NCBI GenBank assembly: GCA_937930625.1
Contig: CALHBW010000484.1
Coordinates: 1 to 17,803 of the forward strand
Length of the DNA stretch: 17,803 nucleotides
DNA from: an uncultured Saprospiraceae bacterium
Lineage (GTDB): Bacteria; Bacteroidota; Bacteroidia; Chitinophagales; Saprospiraceae
Direction of reading: 5' to 3'
Shown: piece by piece, positions 5,768 through 13,697 of the stretch
Position numbering within the stretch: position 1 is the first letter of the stretch
How the letters are laid out: each line of letters starts with the position of its first letter
Program-made: the position numbers and the translations under genes
Notes under the pieces: model-generated
What the model saw: the letters and a program-made list of their open reading frames with translations, nothing else
Told to the model about the DNA's origin: nothing
Databases searched by the model: none

Positions 5768-8700
5768 ATGAAGAAAATATACACCCCTGTGATATTGTTT
5801 TTGCTATTATTATCATTTGCAAGTTATGCTTCAAATGAAAATCATCCATCAAATGGAAATCCACCGTGTACAGCAGAAATCATCACGCCAAGCCAAGTAA
5901 TTTGCGATAATTTTTTCCAAATTATTGCTACACCACCTGAAGCGGGCGAAACCGGTATGTGGACGGGACCCTCCAATACCAGCTTTTCTGATCCTGCTGC
6001 AGCTACGACTTTCATTACCAACCTCAATGCCGGACCTAATGCAATTACATGGACAATATTTGACAGTTCAGGTACGCCATGTAGTGTTGCAGAGATTACA
6101 CTTACCAACAGTGAAGTAGAAACGACACCTATTATCACTACACCTAATAATACTGAAGTTTGTGACGAAGACGGTTTTCAGGTCGAAGCTCAAGGACCTC
6201 TATTACCCGGAGAGGTGGGCTTTTGGTCTTCCGACAATCCCGACGTCACCTTCTCCAACTCTAATTCACTGACAACGATTGCCAACGATCTCGGACCTGG
6301 CAATAATGTTATCTTCTGGACGATTTCCAATTTCGATGATATGGGGGTAGGCTGTAGTGCCAACCCTGCATCCATCACCGTTATCAATAACGAAGTCGTC
6401 ACTACGGCAGCTATTGAGTTCTTTTCTGCTGACGAAAGTTGTGTAACAAACGGTTTCGACCAGCTATTTGCCAATATTTCCGACCCCGACAACCAACTCG
6501 TTCCGGGAGAAATCGGTACATGGACAGGTCCTCCGGGCGTTACATTCTCACCAAATTCTGAAGCACCTACTGTAAATGGTTTGTTGCCCGGAGAGAATAT
6601 GCTTGTCTGGACGATTAGCAGAGGCTCTTGCCCTACCAATTCCGACACCATTATTATTACCAATAATGAACCGAATAATGTCAATATTAATATAGGTGAT
6701 AGCGATACATCCGCTTGTGCCGCCGATGCACTCAACCTCGTCGCTGACCCACCCAATGCTGACCAAACAGGCATGTGGACAGGTCCGGCAGGTGCAGTAT
6801 TCGACCCGAATGCAAGTTCATCGACAGTCAGTGTAACAGGCACACCACCGGGTACACATAATTTTTACTGGACATTGACGCAAGGCGGTTGCGACCTTTC
6901 TGATTCTATTCAGGTAGAAATATTTGCTGAACCGGTTGGTACTTATCAGGTCAATAATACCACCACCGTTGGTGGAAATGACGGCTCAATCGACGTTTGC
7001 GTAGAAGGTGGTACACCACCCTTTGATATTGCATGGGAGCCGCCCACGGGTAGTCTTTCTACCACAAATGACCCGAATTGCCCCGGACTCAGCTATAATA
7101 TAGGTGGGCTTGTCGCAGATTCTTATGTCGTTACAATAACCGATTCCAATGGTTGCTTCGACATTCTCGGAGATGGCAGCTCGCCCGGCGACACCATTAC
7201 CATTATGGATCCCGATTGTAGTGATTTTGATTTCGGATTAATCAGCTCTACCAATGAATCTTGCGATGAATCCGACGACGGTACTATCACCGTTGAAGTA
7301 TTGAATGCACAAGGCGACATTCTTTATTCAGTAGGAAATGTCAATGGCGTACCGGACGTAACGACTTCGGAGAATCCTTATACATTCGAAAATTTACCCG
7401 CAGGAGAATACAATCTATTCATCAGTGATGCACGACTTTGTACCGATTCATACATTGGTAATCCGGTCATTGTCACAGCACCTGACCCGCTTGCTGTCAT
7501 TTCAACAGGTATTCCCACTGCCACTTTGGGTGGTGCAGATGGTGGTATTACTGTATGTGTCAATGGAGGTACAGGTCCATATACCGTTACATGGACACCA
7601 ATGAATGGTGGTACTGTCGGTCCCGACCCAAATGCCAGCAACTGCAATGATAATCAAATCATTACGGGCTTGCCTCAAGGCGAATACGATGTCATGGTCG
7701 TAGATGCCAATGGTTGTGAATTTAATTCAAATGACATCACCGTAAACGAGCCAATATGCGAAATATCACTAGATGTTTCGGATATAGCAACAACTAATGT
7801 ATCTTGCAACGGCGAAAATGACGGTAGTCTCACAATAGGCGGTATAACCGATACACCACCACTTGAATATAGTATTGATGGCGGAGGGAATTATTCCTCC
7901 ATGAATGTTTTTGACAATCTTGCTCCCGGGAATTATTTAGTATTTATCAGAGACGGGCAAAACTGTACGGCAGGTCCTGTAAGTATTGACATCACAGAAC
8001 CAGATCCGCTCAACACTACGGAATTAGTGATTGGTACTACACTCGTAGGTGGAGACGATGGGCAGATACAACTCTGTATAGAAGGCGGTACACCGCCTCA
8101 TACCGTAACATGGTCAGAACCTAACGTAGGAAATGTAGGACCTTCTACAGACCCTAATTGCGATGGAGAAGCCCTTGCAATTACACAACTTCCGGCAGGT
8201 GAATATGATGTTACGATAACAGATGCCAATGGGTGTGTAGAAATATTGGATGATATCATTGAACTTCCCGACCCTGCGTGTACTTCTGTTACGGAGGTAC
8301 TTGCTATGGATAATTCCTGTGGTATCAGTCCGACAAATCCTTCTTTCGATGGTACTATTGAAGTGACTATCGTGGGAGATGCACCCGCACCTTACATCAT
8401 AGACATAGGCTGTGGAACTGACCCTATCACAACCGAAGAAATGACATTTACATTTACAGGTTTAGAACCTTGTAATTATGTGATACAAGTCACCTCTGCG
8501 GATAATTGCACGATTGGATTCACCGGAAATCCGGTGACGATAGATGCCCCCGAAATATTGAGTGCGCCATTTACGATTACAGAAACATCTACCATAAGTG
8601 GTAATGATGGAGAAATATGTCTGGAGCCTATGGGCGGTACGCCACCTTATACGGTGACGATTTGCGGTCAAACAGCTACACAAGGTGGTGCATGTAATGG

Positions 8701-9580
8701 ATACTTCTTAGGTGGATTGATGACAGGTGATACCTGTAATGTATTGGTACAAGATGCCAATCTGTGTGAATCTACCGGTGTATTATTCATTTCAGGACCC
8801 GATTGTTCTTCTTTTTCTGCCGAATTGGATGGCATGAATGGTGTCATGGGCAGTTGCGCTGAATCGAATACAGGTGCAATTAATCTGAACGTGATGGGCG
8901 GTCTCGAACCTTATACATATGTATGGAATAATGGTGCAGATACCGAAGACCTCACAAATTTGCCCGGAGGAATATACACGGTTACGGTAAGCGATTCGCA
9001 GGAATGTGATGTTATCATTGATAGTATCGAAGTCATCACCTACGACCCCGTAGATGTAGAACTTGGAGTGACTGTAGATGGTATGTTTACGACAATGGGA
9101 CCTTTCCAAATCGTAGATGATTCTATCGAATTAGGAATTGACATCAACTTTGATATAGCGTCTGTCATGTGGTCTCCACCGGATGGTTTGAGCGACCCGA
9201 CTTCACCGAATCCAAGCGCATTGCCTTCTGAAACAACGACATATACCGTAGAAATCACGACAGTAGAAGGCTGTATGGCTACGGCAGAAATTACGATAGA
9301 AGCAGATGTTAGTATCGTTGTTCCGAGTGGTTTTACACCCAATGGTGATGGCAATAACGACACCTTCTATCCTGTCATTGATGGTAATGTAGAAGTACTC
9401 GGATTTACGGTGTGGAACAGATGGGGAGAAAAAATCTATGACAATCCTGCACCTCCGGGTTGGGATGGTTTTTATAAATCAGTAAAACAACCTTTGAGTA
9501 CTTTCGTATATATATTGGAGTACAAATTGCCGGGCAAAGACCCCGAAGTACTCAAAGGAGATGTTGTATTAATAAGATAA
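5768..9580 (+). CDS. SprB-like T9SS-secreted repeat adhesin with gliding-type C-terminal domain
   Basis: This 1270-residue protein has a Sec signal peptide (1-21). Next come four Ig/PKD-like repeats, each marked by a G-x-W-T/S-G-P or W-S-S core near residues 62, 150, 249 and 334. Eight SprB-type modules follow in strict alternation. Type A (GGNDGSIDVCVEGGTPP) lies near 401, 587, 760 and 944. Type B (TTNVSCNGENDGSLTI) lies near 494, 674, 848 and 1027. Residues from about 1184 to 1270 (PSGFTPNGDGNNDTF, WNRWGEKIYD, WDGFYKS, GDVVLIR) are the gliding-motility-associated C-terminal domain, the type B T9SS sorting signal. Such proteins are secreted through T9SS and held on the cell surface, typically with a PorP/SprF partner, which is the next gene. 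A role in adhesion or gliding is inferred from the family. Confidence 0.93.
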   Translation: MKKIYTPVILFLLLLSFASYASNENHPSNGNPPCTAEIITPSQVICDNFFQIIATPPEAGETGMWTGPSNTSFSDPAAATTFITNLNAGPNAITWTIFDSSGTPCSVAEITLTNSEVETTPIITTPNNTEVCDEDGFQVEAQGPLLPGEVGFWSSDNPDVTFSNSNSLTTIANDLGPGNNVIFWTISNFDDMGVGCSANPASITVINNEVVTTAAIEFFSADESCVTNGFDQLFANISDPDNQLVPGEIGTWTGPPGVTFSPNSEAPTVNGLLPGENMLVWTISRGSCPTNSDTIIITNNEPNNVNINIGDSDTSACAADALNLVADPPNADQTGMWTGPAGAVFDPNASSSTVSVTGTPPGTHNFYWTLTQGGCDLSDSIQVEIFAEPVGTYQVNNTTTVGGNDGSIDVCVEGGTPPFDIAWEPPTGSLSTTNDPNCPGLSYNIGGLVADSYVVTITDSNGCFDILGDGSSPGDTITIMDPDCSDFDFGLISSTNESCDESDDGTITVEVLNAQGDILYSVGNVNGVPDVTTSENPYTFENLPAGEYNLFISDARLCTDSYIGNPVIVTAPDPLAVISTGIPTATLGGADGGITVCVNGGTGPYTVTWTPMNGGTVGPDPNASNCNDNQIITGLPQGEYDVMVVDANGCEFNSNDITVNEPICEISLDVSDIATTNVSCNGENDGSLTIGGITDTPPLEYSIDGGGNYSSMNVFDNLAPGNYLVFIRDGQNCTAGPVSIDITEPDPLNTTELVIGTTLVGGDDGQIQLCIEGGTPPHTVTWSEPNVGNVGPSTDPNCDGEALAITQLPAGEYDVTITDANGCVEILDDIIELPDPACTSVTEVLAMDNSCGISPTNPSFDGTIEVTIVGDAPAPYIIDIGCGTDPITTEEMTFTFTGLEPCNYVIQVTSADNCTIGFTGNPVTIDAPEILSAPFTITETSTISGNDGEICLEPMGGTPPYTVTICGQTATQGGACNGYFLGGLMTGDTCNVLVQDANLCESTGVLFISGPDCSSFSAELDGMNGVMGSCAESNTGAINLNVMGGLEPYTYVWNNGADTEDLTNLPGGIYTVTVSDSQECDVIIDSIEVITYDPVDVELGVTVDGMFTTMGPFQIVDDSIELGIDINFDIASVMWSPPDGLSDPTSPNPSALPSETTTYTVEITTVEGCMATAEITIEADVSIVVPSGFTPNGDGNNDTFYPVIDGNVEVLGFTVWNRWGEKIYDNPAPPGWDGFYKSVKQPLSTFVYILEYKLPGKDPEVLKGDVVLIR

Positions 9581-9585
9581 TTTTC

Positions 9586-9667
9586 AGTCGATAGTCGATA
9601 GTCGATAGACGATAGGCAGCCGTAAATTCACGTTTGCCTATGGACTATGGACTGCGGACTATCGACT
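9586..9667. repeat. 82-bp word-repeat hairpin between adhesin and porP-like genes
   Basis: The left arm, AGTCGAT repeated three times then AGACGATAGGCA, and the right arm, TGCCTATGGACTATGGACT through ATCGACT, form 33-base arms with 6 mismatches around a 16-base loop. The units are 7 bp long. It starts 5 bases after the adhesin stop codon and ends 18 bases before the next ATG, so it almost fills the gap. It may trim or stabilise the operon mRNA. Confidence 0.8.
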
Positions 9668-9685
9668 ACAATTTAATAAAGAAGA

Positions 9686-10738
9686 ATGATAAAACCAATA
9701 CTTCGTACCATTCTCATCCTGTTGGTTTGTTCGTTGGCGGCGTCCACGATGAATGCACAGGACATACATTATTCGCAATTTTATCAATCGCCAATGTCGC
9801 TCAATCCGGCATTGACGGGGCATATGCCCGCGAAGTTTCGTGTCAATGGTATGTATCGCGATCAGTGGCCCCAAGTTCCCGTAGGTGGTACTACTTATCG
9901 CACCTATATGGTAGGCTTCGATGCGAATTTATTGCGTACCAAAGACCAATATAATTCACTCGGATTGGGTATTCACATCATGAATGATGAAAGTGGTGCA
10001 GGCAAACTCAATGCCACTGACATCATGGTTTCTGCCGCTTATCACCTTGATTTGCAAAAAAATATGAAATACTATATTTCAGCAGGTTTGCAAGCAGGGG
10101 TGATGAATAAACGATTGGACGTAGCAGAAATTCTCTTTGGTAGTCAGATAGATGCCAATGGTGAACCTACACTTCCGAGTAATGAAATTTTCGATAATGA
10201 GAGTATTTTTATGCCGGATTTTCGCTTTGGTCTGACCTTTGCGGCTTTTCCGTCATACAAAACACGCTATAAAATTGGTGTGGGGCTGTTCCACCTTTTA
10301 CAGCCTTCAGAGACTTTCGTTGGCATCCAAAACAAATTACCACTTCGTATAGCTGCTCATGCTGATGCACGATTTGGATTTGGTAGCAACGCACGTTTTG
10401 GCATTGAACCAAGAGCCTTTTTTCAGACACAAGCCAAAGCTATGGAACTCGTTCCCGGTTTACTATTTGATATTGGGATAATGGAGAAAGCATCGCTCTA
10501 TCTTGGCGGCGAAATTCGTCTTGATGGCAGTGTAGATGGCGGTATTGGTGCTGATGCAGGTATTGCAGTCATAGGACTGAGAATATCGGATTGGGATGTA
10601 GGAGTGAGTTACGATTTCAATATTTCGCCATTGGATAATGCGACCAATGGACAAGGTGGTCTTGAACTTTCATTATTAAAAATATTCAGACGAGCATATT
10701 CAGTTGAGCCAATTCTTCCGGCTATTCGCTATAATTAA
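9686..10738 (+). CDS. PorP/SprF family type IX secretion outer-membrane protein
   Basis: The 350-residue protein has a signal peptide (about 1-24, ending STMNAQ) and the family hallmark QDIHYSQFYQSPMSLNPALTG directly after it. The rest is amphipathic beta-strand sequence rich in Gly and aromatic residues (YYISAGLQAG, YLGGEIRLDG, WDVGVSYDFN), as expected for an outer-membrane barrel. SprF in Flavobacterium johnsoniae is required for secretion of SprB, and paralogues sit next to genes for type B sorted adhesins. This copy directly follows such a gene, so it probably serves that adhesin. The ATG at 9686 follows a purine-rich AAAGAAGA and gives a complete signal peptide. This is a paralogue of the family, so no specific symbol is assigned. 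Confidence 0.93.
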   Translation: MIKPILRTILILLVCSLAASTMNAQDIHYSQFYQSPMSLNPALTGHMPAKFRVNGMYRDQWPQVPVGGTTYRTYMVGFDANLLRTKDQYNSLGLGIHIMNDESGAGKLNATDIMVSAAYHLDLQKNMKYYISAGLQAGVMNKRLDVAEILFGSQIDANGEPTLPSNEIFDNESIFMPDFRFGLTFAAFPSYKTRYKIGVGLFHLLQPSETFVGIQNKLPLRIAAHADARFGFGSNARFGIEPRAFFQTQAKAMELVPGLLFDIGIMEKASLYLGGEIRLDGSVDGGIGADAGIAVIGLRISDWDVGVSYDFNISPLDNATNGQGGLELSLLKIFRRAYSVEPILPAIRYN

Positions 10739-10744
10739 TTTATT

Positions 10745-10970
10745 AATGAGGAATATTCAATGAGTGAATTTTGAATGAGTGAATGAGTGAATAATTTTCG
10801 ATGTAGTAATTTTTTGGTTTATATAATAAAAAATTAAATTATTTAAATAAACAAAAATCACTATACAGTTTTGATTTATAATTTTAAATAAATAAAAATC
10901 ATCCGAAAATAATTCACTCATTCAAAATTCACTCATTCACTCATTGGAATATTCACTCATTCACTCATTG
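10745..10970. repeat. GAATGAGT word-repeat hairpin between the porP-like and OmpA genes
   Basis: The 26 bases at 10759-10784 are perfectly complementary to 10912-10937; both arms consist of GAATGAGT or its complement ACTCATTC. Further ACTCATTC copies continue to 10970, 15 bases before the next ATG. The core between the arms is AT-rich with a loose duplication (GATTTATAATTTTAAATAAA and a similar stretch before it). It fills nearly the whole gap. Confidence 0.85.
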
Positions 10971-10984
10971 TCAAATAAAAAAAA

Positions 10985-13330
10985 ATGAATCGATTTATTC
11001 ATAAAATTACATATATATTACTGATAATTTGTAGTGTAGGAATGCTTCAGGCGCAAGTGGGATATGACCAATATACCTGGGAGGAAGATTTGGAACGTGC
11101 TATGGCTTTGCTTGAAGAATCAAGTTATTATAATGCCACCGAATACATTCAGAAAGTCATTGATGCTCGTCCTGACGAACTACAATACGTTCAGTTATTA
11201 GCCGATACCTATAATAAGGCGCGTGATTACAACATGGCAGCACAGTATTATGGTATGCTGCTTGACTCAGCGGGAATGGATACCATTTTGGCTGCTCCTA
11301 CAATGCGTTATGAGTATGCTCAAATGCTCAAACGAGACGGACGTTGCCGCGAGGCAATTGATGAATTTAATGAGTTTATGGATGCCTTTGAAGGGACACA
11401 AGAGGAAAAAGACGCCTACGATGCAAGAGTGAAAAATGAAATAGAAGGTTGCGAATTAGCATTGCAAGGACCGACCGATACGGATTATCCTGTTTTGGGC
11501 GATATAAAGGTACTCGAAGCGGGCATAGGTAGTGGTTACACCGAATTTGCACCTTATCCGGCGTATAATGATTACCTCATCTTTTCTTCGTTGGAAGCTG
11601 ACGAATACATTTACACGAATATAGACAAAACAAAATCCAAAATTTATACTGCCAAAAAAGTGGACGACGCATGGGTGCAGCAAGATGAACTCGAAGGCCC
11701 GTTTAATAAAGTCGGCGAACACACCGGACATGGTACGTACTCTTCCGATGGCAATAGTTTCTATTTTACGCGCTGTCCTTCTTTGGATAATAATCAGGTA
11801 AAATGCCAAATCTATTATAGCCAAAAAGAATTGGGAGAATGGACCGAGCCTCAAATGCTTGGTCTTGAAGTCAATACAGACGGCGGAGAGAGTACCACGC
11901 CATTAATGGTGAATTTTGACGGAGAAGAAAGACTTTACTTTACTTCTGACAGAGATGGTACAGTAGGTGGAACAGATATTTGGTATGCCACGATGATTAG
12001 CGACAGTACGTTCACTCAAGCGGTCAATCTTGGCAGAAATATCAATACCGCTGGCAACGAAACTACACCTTACGTAGCATTGGATAGAAATGAATCTTAC
12101 TTGTATTTCAGTTCTGATTATCATCCCGGATTTGGTGGTTACGATGTATTTCGTGCGGCAATTAATGGCAGTAGTTTAGGCAATCCTGTCAATTTGGGTA
12201 CAAAAATCAATACCGGTGCAGACGATATGTACTTCATCATGAATGAAGACCAAGATGAAGGTTTCATAGTATCTAATAGGGGAGGAGCTACGCACGTAGA
12301 TAACGCGACTTGCTGCGACAATATTTATCGCTTCGCGCCTGTACCGCCTACGCCACCTGCGGTGACGATTAAAGGTACAATTTGTGATGCAGATGATTAT
12401 AAAAAGCCACCGCTTGAAGGCGTCGAAATTCGCTTATACGATGTGACGACAGGTGAAGATATTTTGGTCAAAAAAGCCGTTTCAAATCCTGAATATAAAT
12501 TTGAAGGCTTAGAAGTCGAGAAAGATTACGTTTTGATTATCGACCAGGAAGGATATATTCCAATTGAGCAGCCTGTAAGTACAAGAGGTATCGAAGATGA
12601 TAAAGTTATCACGAAAGACATCTGCGTATCCAAGACCGGTATGGTGGTCAACGGTACAGTCTATTCGGATGATGGTACAGATGTAGAAATTCTTCCGGGA
12701 GCTACCGTTACACTCTACGAAGTGATGGAAGATGGGACATTGCGCGAGATTGAATCCGTCATTTCAGATGAAAATGGCAATTATTCTTTCTTCCTTCCCG
12801 AAGGAAAGGACTATCGCATCGTAGCACGTAAAGATTGTTACCTGAATACAAGTACGGAAGATTTTACGACTAAAGGACTTGATACACAAACGACTATCAA
12901 TCGCGACATTTACATGAAACTGGATGCGCCGATTACCTATCGTTTGGACAATATCTATTACGATTTTGATAAAGCAAATCTGCGTCCTGAATCGGAAGTA
13001 GCATTGGACAAATTGCTCCGCTTGCTTTACGATAATCCGCAGTTGGAAATCGAACTTTCCTCACATACGGATAGTCGCGGTGGCAATCGCTACAATCAGA
13101 AACTCTCTGAACGCAGAGCCAAAAGTGTCGTCGATTATCTCATAGGCAGAGGCATCACGCCGCAGCGTATGAAGCCTGTTGGTTATGGTGAGTTAGTACC
13201 AATCGCACCTAACGAAAATCCTGACGGTTCGGATAATCCCGAAGGTCGTCAGTTGAATCGTCGTACAGAATTTAAGATTATCAGTAAATCGCCTTGTTAT
13301 CCGGGTGGTTATTCGCCGAAATCTAAATAA
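10985..13330 (+). CDS. TPR / PD40 propeller / OmpA-domain envelope protein
   Basis: The 781-residue protein has a signal peptide (about 1-23, LQA|Q), then TPR-like helices (about 30-160), then PD40/WD40-like blades (about 175-450; LYFTSDRDGTVGGTDIWYA, LYFSSDYHPGFGGYDVF). Two carboxypeptidase-regulatory-like beta domains follow (about 460-545 and 553-645), and a C-terminal OmpA peptidoglycan-binding domain (about 655-775; YYDFDKANLRPES, LSSHTDSRGGNRYN, LSERRAKSVVDYL). This is the architecture of PorE-like proteins, which tie T9SS or its surface products to the cell wall. It is the third gene of the adhesin/PorP cluster and probably anchors that system. A strong terminator follows. Which T9SS component it contacts is inference. 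Confidence 0.92.
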   Translation: MNRFIHKITYILLIICSVGMLQAQVGYDQYTWEEDLERAMALLEESSYYNATEYIQKVIDARPDELQYVQLLADTYNKARDYNMAAQYYGMLLDSAGMDTILAAPTMRYEYAQMLKRDGRCREAIDEFNEFMDAFEGTQEEKDAYDARVKNEIEGCELALQGPTDTDYPVLGDIKVLEAGIGSGYTEFAPYPAYNDYLIFSSLEADEYIYTNIDKTKSKIYTAKKVDDAWVQQDELEGPFNKVGEHTGHGTYSSDGNSFYFTRCPSLDNNQVKCQIYYSQKELGEWTEPQMLGLEVNTDGGESTTPLMVNFDGEERLYFTSDRDGTVGGTDIWYATMISDSTFTQAVNLGRNINTAGNETTPYVALDRNESYLYFSSDYHPGFGGYDVFRAAINGSSLGNPVNLGTKINTGADDMYFIMNEDQDEGFIVSNRGGATHVDNATCCDNIYRFAPVPPTPPAVTIKGTICDADDYKKPPLEGVEIRLYDVTTGEDILVKKAVSNPEYKFEGLEVEKDYVLIIDQEGYIPIEQPVSTRGIEDDKVITKDICVSKTGMVVNGTVYSDDGTDVEILPGATVTLYEVMEDGTLREIESVISDENGNYSFFLPEGKDYRIVARKDCYLNTSTEDFTTKGLDTQTTINRDIYMKLDAPITYRLDNIYYDFDKANLRPESEVALDKLLRLLYDNPQLEIELSSHTDSRGGNRYNQKLSERRAKSVVDYLIGRGITPQRMKPVGYGELVPIAPNENPDGSDNPEGRQLNRRTEFKIISKSPCYPGGYSPKSK

Positions 13331-13351
13331 CACAGATTGATTTCTGATTAA

Positions 13352-13390
13352 AAAATAAAAGCCTCCGACTCTGTCGGAGGCTTTTATTTT
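13352..13390. terminator. strong bidirectional terminator
   Basis: A perfect 18-bp dyad runs AAAATAAAAGCCTCCGAC (13352-13369), loop TCT, then the exact complement (13373-13390). The GC-rich inner part, GCCTCCGAC/GTCGGAGGC, is flanked by A-rich and T-rich tracts, so it can end transcription in both directions. It lies 21 bases after the OmpA gene stop codon and faces the convergent GH26 gene. Confidence 0.9.
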
Positions 13391-13697
13391 TGTGCATACC
13401 TCAAAAAACACGGTAATTTTTACTTGTTACTGAGAAGATAAATTATGTTGAACACTCAAAAGAGTGTCCAACATGGAAAACTAAAAACCCTGCTTTATTT
13501 TACAAATATCATTTGTTTAGGCACTTAAAAATTTTTTGAAACCAACATGTTGTCGATAAATTTACGATGTTGGTTATCCCTCCGAAGGAGGCTTAAATTT
13601 GTCCCGTATAGCTATCGGGAGAGTTTGAACTTGTTCTTAAACTTAAACTTTACTTAGTATTTATCAATTCATTGCCGATATTCAATGCAAGACCTTG
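13391..13697. other. hairpin-rich convergent intergenic region
   Basis: No gene is seen. Four dyads lie in a row. ATGTTG-ACACTC type arms, 12 of 13 matched, are at 13445-13474. AACCAACAT/ATGTTGGTT, perfect with an 18-base loop, is at 13540-13575. CCTCC-GAA-GGAGG is at 13579-13591. TCCCG-TATAGCTAT-CGGGA is at 13602-13620. The word CCAACAT recurs in the first two. The latter two could serve as transcript ends for the minus-strand GH26 gene, although neither has a clean T-tract. Confidence 0.55.

Noticed and set aside
6190..6843. Minus-strand ORF of 217 codons inside the adhesin gene
   Set aside because: It mirrors the repeat codons of the adhesin, which has clear domains across this whole stretch. 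It is a shadow frame.
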